Shown: piece by piece, positions 60,762 through 64,000 of the stretch
Layout of the letters: each line of letters starts with the position of its first letter
Position numbering within the stretch: the stretch's first letter is position 1
Assembly: GCA_049116315.1 (NCBI GenBank)
Contig: JAGDZD010000001.1
Span: forward strand, 62,001-126,000
Source: Thalassobius sp049116315
Lineage (GTDB): Bacteria; Pseudomonadota; Alphaproteobacteria; Rhodobacterales; Rhodobacteraceae
Reading direction: 5' to 3'
Length of the DNA: 64,000 nt
The notes under the pieces: model-generated
Databases searched by the model: none
What the model was told of the DNA's origin: nothing
Seen by the model: only the letters and a program-made list of their open reading frames with translations
Position numbers and translations under genes: made by a program

Positions 60762-61571
60762 ATGACCAACCTGCCAGGAATCGTGATTACAGGGGCCTCT
60801 GGGCGCATGGGGCAGATGTTGATCAAGGCTGTGCTGGAAAGCGACAAGATGCAGCTTTCTGGCGCGATCGAACGCCCGGGCCATGATTGGGTTGGGCGTG
60901 ATGTGGGGGCCTGCATGGGGGGCGCCGATATTGGTGTGAACGTTACCGAAGACGCGTTGGCGGCATTTCAGAACGCAGATGCGGTGATCGATTTTACCGC
61001 ACCTGTGGCCACAGTCGCTTTCGCCACGCTGGCCGCACAGGCCGGATGTGTGCACGTGGTTGGCACCACTGGCATGGGCAAAGACGACCTTGCTGCTTTG
61101 GATGTTGCCGCCAAAACCGGCACCATTGTGCAAGCGGGGAACATGTCTTTGGGGGTGAACCTCTTGGTGCGCCTGACCGAAAAAGTGGCTGCGGCACTGG
61201 ATGAGGATTTCGACATCGAAGTGATCGAAGCGCATCACAACCGCAAAGTGGATGCCCCTTCGGGAACGGCCTTGATGCTCGGAGAAGCGGCGGCTCAGGG
61301 ACGCGGCGTTGCGCTAGAGGACGTCGCAGACAGTGGTCGTGATGGCATCACCGGCGCGCGCAAGAAAGGCGATATTGGCTTTTCTGCGATCCGGGGCGGC
61401 GACATCGTGGGCGAACATGATGTGATGTTCGCTGCGGCTGGTGAGCGCATCGTACTGCGCCACCTGGCCACGGATCGCCGTATCTTTGCGCGCGGCGCGC
61501 TCAAGGCGGCGCTTTGGGCGCAGGGCAAAGGCCCCGGACGCTTTGACATGATGGATGTATTGGGGCTTTGA
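60762..61571 (+). CDS. dapB: 4-hydroxy-tetrahydrodipicolinate reductase
   Basis: NAD(P)H-dependent reductase of lysine/DAP synthesis, 269 aa. The Rossmann motif is IVITGASGRMGQMLIKAVL, the substrate motif EAHHNRKVDAPSGTALMLGE with the catalytic His and Lys, and GDIGFSAIRGGDIVGEHDVMF closes the family signature. The ATG follows GGAGCG. It is divergent from rbfA. Confidence 0.97.
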   Translation: MTNLPGIVITGASGRMGQMLIKAVLESDKMQLSGAIERPGHDWVGRDVGACMGGADIGVNVTEDALAAFQNADAVIDFTAPVATVAFATLAAQAGCVHVVGTTGMGKDDLAALDVAAKTGTIVQAGNMSLGVNLLVRLTEKVAAALDEDFDIEVIEAHHNRKVDAPSGTALMLGEAAAQGRGVALEDVADSGRDGITGARKKGDIGFSAIRGGDIVGEHDVMFAAAGERIVLRHLATDRRIFARGALKAALWAQGKGPGRFDMMDVLGL

Positions 61572-61620
61572 CACCGGCCAGACCGGCCCTCAAAGGACAT
61601 GCCCTCGGCAGCGGCGCAGG

Positions 61621-61661
61621 CGGAATTTGATAAATTCCGGACCGGAAAATCGCATTTTCCG
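61621..61661. repeat. Double-hairpin element, copy 2
   Basis: Hairpin 1 is CGGAATTT-GAT-AAATTCCG (61621-61639), spacer GAC, hairpin 2 is CGGAAAAT-CGC-ATTTTCCG (61643-61661). The layout is identical to copy 1 at 38565, with different stem bases in hairpin 2. It is in the 94-bp gap between dapB (+) and the SDHAF4-like gene (-), 4 bp before the latter's stop codon. Confidence 0.75.
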
Positions 61662-61665
61662 CGGC

Positions 61666-61848
61666 TCAGAAATCGACGGCGATGCCTTTTCGTTCCCAAT
61701 CGCCAAATCGGACGGGTTCGGGCCCATCGCGCCCACCCAACTCTTTGGGCAATTGATCAGCGGCGTCTTGGGCGGCTTTGCGGCGGGCCTCAGCTTCTTG
61801 CAGGGCACGCACCGCAGCTGCTGGGAGCTCTTTTGAAGTCTGGGTCAT
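61666..61848 (-). CDS. DUF1674 / SDHAF4-like succinate dehydrogenase assembly factor
   Basis: Protein of 60 aa from the ATG at 61848. The C-terminal block GPEPVRFGDWERKGIAVDF is the DUF1674/SDHAF4 signature, after an Ala/Glu-rich helix (RALQEAEARRKAAQDAADQL). In mitochondria the family helps SdhA flavinylation; a matching bacterial role is inferred. The protein is close to the minimum family size. Confidence 0.9.
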   Translation of the reverse strand: MTQTSKELPAAAVRALQEAEARRKAAQDAADQLPKELGGRDGPEPVRFGDWERKGIAVDF

Positions 61849-61914
61849 CGCGTCACTTCCTCTGTGTGCATGACCCTGATATAGGACCTCATCCTCCAAG
61901 AAAAAAGAGCTCAC

Positions 61915-63183
61915 ATGACCGCACCTTCCGCTTCTGACGCCCGCAAAGCCGCCCTGTCCCTGTTGGATCAGGTTCTAGAGGAAGGGCGTCTTATGTCAGA
62001 CCTATCTGCAAAGCGGATGTTGGATGCGCTCTCGCCAGCGGATCGGGCCCGGGCTCAGCGACTGGCGCAGGACACCATGCGCAGCCTGCCGCGTGCCGAT
62101 TTGATGCTTAAAAAGCACCTGCGTAAAACGCCCCCTCCGGAGGCGCATAACATTCTGCGTCTGGCCACGGTTGAGCTGTGTCAGGGTGGGGATGCGCATG
62201 GGATCGTGAACGAGGCGGTCACCCTGTGCGGCGCCAACAAGCGCATTGCCACGATGAAGGGATTGGTCAACGCGGTGCTGCGCAAAGTGGCGGCAGAGGG
62301 CCCCGATGCCTGGAACAAAATGAAGGTGCCCAAGCTAGAGCGGTGGCTGCGTGATCCGTTGATCGAAGCTTATGGCGCTCATTCCATGCAACGCATGGAG
62401 GCGGCGCATTTCGCCGGAGCCCCCCTCGATCTGACCGCCCGCACGGATGCGCAGGCCGTGGCCAAAGCCACGGGCGGCGAGGTGCTGCCAACGGGGTCTG
62501 TGCGGTTGCAATCCGCGGGTCAAGTTTCCACCTTGCCCGGCTTTGATACCGGCGCGTGGTGGGTGCAGGATGCTGCGGCAGCTTTGCCAGCGCAGGTGTT
62601 GAACGTCCAGCCGGGTGAGCGGGTGCTCGACATGTGTGCCGCGCCCGGTGGGAAGACCATGCAAATGGCAGCGGCTGGGGCGGACGTCACCGCTTTGGAT
62701 GTCTCTGAAGTCCGGCTGGGACGGGTGTCGCAAAATCTAGAGCGCACCAAGTTGGAGGCCAAGATTGTGGCCGGGGATGCTTTGACCCATGAAGGTCAAT
62801 ATGATGCCATCCTGTTGGATGCGCCCTGTTCCGCCACGGGTACGATCCGGCGTCACCCAGATTTGCCCTATGCCAAAGACGGCTCTGAATTTGGCGAGTT
62901 GATCGAGCTGCAGCAGCAAATGCTGGATCACGCCCTGACCCTATTGGCCCCCGGTGGGCGGCTGGTCTTTTGCACCTGCTCCTTGTTGCCCGACGAGGGC
63001 GAATGTCAGATCGAGGACGCGTTGGTACGCCATCCCGATCTCAAAGTGGATCGCGAATCGCTTAACCGCCCCGGCATAGATCAAGCCTGGCAGACCGAAG
63101 AAGGCGGTTTGCGTTTGCGGCCCGATTTTTGGCACAAGCAGGGCGGTATGGACGGCTTTTATATCGCCTGTCTGCACTACTAG
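61915..63183 (+). CDS. rsmB: 16S rRNA m5C967 methyltransferase RsmB-type
   Basis: SAM-dependent 16S rRNA methylase, 422 aa. The N-terminal NusB-like domain (~1-140) has EAHNILRLATVELCQGGDAH. The methylase domain has the SAM motif RVLDMCAAPGGKTMQMAAAG, then LLDAPCSATGTIRRHPDLPY (first Cys) and LVFCTCSLLPDEGECQ (catalytic Cys). It is followed by the heparinase-like gene as in relatives. Confidence 0.93.
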   Translation: MTAPSASDARKAALSLLDQVLEEGRLMSDLSAKRMLDALSPADRARAQRLAQDTMRSLPRADLMLKKHLRKTPPPEAHNILRLATVELCQGGDAHGIVNEAVTLCGANKRIATMKGLVNAVLRKVAAEGPDAWNKMKVPKLERWLRDPLIEAYGAHSMQRMEAAHFAGAPLDLTARTDAQAVAKATGGEVLPTGSVRLQSAGQVSTLPGFDTGAWWVQDAAAALPAQVLNVQPGERVLDMCAAPGGKTMQMAAAGADVTALDVSEVRLGRVSQNLERTKLEAKIVAGDALTHEGQYDAILLDAPCSATGTIRRHPDLPYAKDGSEFGELIELQQQMLDHALTLLAPGGRLVFCTCSLLPDEGECQIEDALVRHPDLKVDRESLNRPGIDQAWQTEEGGLRLRPDFWHKQGGMDGFYIACLHY

Positions 63184-63296
63184 GCGTGGGAATCACCGGC
63201 CAAGCCTCGCTTATTGCAGGAAAACTGCGGTGACAGCTTGACCTGAACGGGATAAAGTCGCCTAAATCCGCCGTAGAGCGCGAGAGGCAGGAGCTG

Positions 63297-64000
63297 ATGT
63301 CCAACCCACACGGAATTGCAGCACGCTATACACGTGCGATGCATCGAATGCATGCGCGCTGGAGCAGTTTGGCGCGCCCAGCAACGGGATTCGTCAGCCA
63401 ACCTGAACCCCGCACGATCGGCACCTTTGCCAAAGGTCGGCAACTGCTGGCTGGCAATTACCTGTTCGCAGGCCATTTGGTCGAAGCCAAAGGCGTTCAG
63501 GTGTGGGATCTGGATCCACCCGATGATCTGTTTGAATCTGAAATCCACGGCTTTGTTTGGCTGGATGATCTGGCCTCGGTGGGCGATGGAAAATCGCGAG
63601 AGTTGGCGGCCGATTGGCTGTGGGCTTGGATCGAGCACTATGGCTCTGGCAAAGGACCCGGCTGGACACCCGATCTGACAGGGCGGCGCATTATTCGCTG
63701 GATTCACCACGCGTTGTTTGTGCTGCGTGGTCAAGAAGCCGAAGCGACAGAGCAATTCTATCGCTCGTTGGCGCATCAAACCATTTTCCTTAGCCGACGA
63801 TGGCATAAAACCACGCCCGGTTTGCCGCGCTTTGAAGCTTTGACCGGATTGATATACGCCGGGCTGGCCTTGCAGGGTATGGAAAAACATGTCGCCCCAG
63901 CGGTGAACGCTTTGGTCAAGGAATGCCGCACGCAGGTGGACCAACAGGGGGGCATCACAACCCGCAACCCGGATGAATTGCTGGAAGTCTTTACTTTGCT
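63297..64000 (+). CDS. Heparinase II/III family protein (5' part; continues past window)
   Basis: N-terminal 234 codons of a larger protein cut by the window edge. The opening reads PEPRTIGTFAKGRQLLAGNY, then HGFVWLDDLASVGDGKSREL and GWTPDLTGRRIIRWIHHALF. That pattern is the helical (alpha/alpha toroid) start of heparinase II/III-type proteins common next to rsmB in Rhodobacteraceae. The catalytic residues would lie beyond the window. The ATG at 63297 follows GGCAGGAG. Confidence 0.8.
   Translation, partial: MSNPHGIAARYTRAMHRMHARWSSLARPATGFVSQPEPRTIGTFAKGRQLLAGNYLFAGHLVEAKGVQVWDLDPPDDLFESEIHGFVWLDDLASVGDGKSRELAADWLWAWIEHYGSGKGPGWTPDLTGRRIIRWIHHALFVLRGQEAEATEQFYRSLAHQTIFLSRRWHKTTPGLPRFEALTGLIYAGLALQGMEKHVAPAVNALVKECRTQVDQQGGITTRNPDELLEVFTL

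Overview
The window is 64 kb of a Rhodobacterales chromosome, most likely a marine Roseobacter-group bacterium. The evidence is the petABC cytochrome bc1 operon, the rsmB-heparinase neighbourhood, the rbfA-glycosidase-truB order, TctCBA/TctDE-type carboxylate uptake, polyamine ABC uptake and several membrane-anchored RTX-type proteins. The base composition looks even. I saw no insertion sequence, integrase, prophage, CRISPR array or rRNA. There is one tRNA (Lys, TTT).

Left part (1-8.4 kb): a polyamine (or GABA-like amine) module. It holds a PotF-like binding protein that runs off the left edge, a GntR/FCD regulator, a class III omega-aminotransferase, and an ABC importer (ATPase, binding protein, two permeases) with an internal terminator after the binding-protein gene. 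A TGATCA-centred palindrome recurs in the gaps of this module and once more, as a perfect 14-mer, upstream of an aldehyde dehydrogenase at 41-42.7 kb. This suggests one regulon covering uptake, transamination and aldehyde oxidation.

8.4-16.2 kb: a carboxylate module. A response regulator, a TctE-like kinase and a periplasmic binding protein form one overlapping operon. It is divergent from tctC-tctB-tctA, which is translationally coupled to an AtuA-family (DUF1446) enzyme and a DUF4387 protein. This reads as a dedicated sensing, uptake and catabolic unit for an unknown organic acid.

16.5-45 kb: mostly housekeeping genes. They are dapF, mtaB, a DMT exporter, a PaiB-like protein, a GST, an LpxQ-like barrel, petABC, a UbiH-type hydroxylase, an amidase, dapC, ftsK, lolA, an SLT lipoprotein, an AEC carrier, hspQ, a gamma-glutamyltransferase-like protein, an anti-sigma/STAS pair, a thiolase, a free-Met-sulfoxide reductase, a GFA protein, rarD, an RluA-type synthase, the aldehyde dehydrogenase, a 1-Cys peroxiredoxin and two glycosyltransferases.

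45-61 kb: the conserved minus-strand block rbfA-truB-rpsO-pnp, opened at two points by accessory genes. Between pnp and rpsO lie a DUF2239/GIY-YIG divergent pair, a DeoR-MFS operon and an ArsR/PLP-decarboxylase divergent pair. Between rpsO and truB lie three membrane-anchored RTX-like proteins, DUF5665, DUF1643 and an HxlR/AhpD-like divergent pair. These inserts, each with its own visible operator-like repeats, are the most distinctive part of the window. The right edge has dapB, an SDHAF4-like gene, rsmB and the start of a heparinase II/III-family gene. Two copies of an exactly matching double-hairpin element (8-3-8, 3-nt spacer, 8-3-8) sit in intergenic DNA at 38.6 and 61.6 kb.
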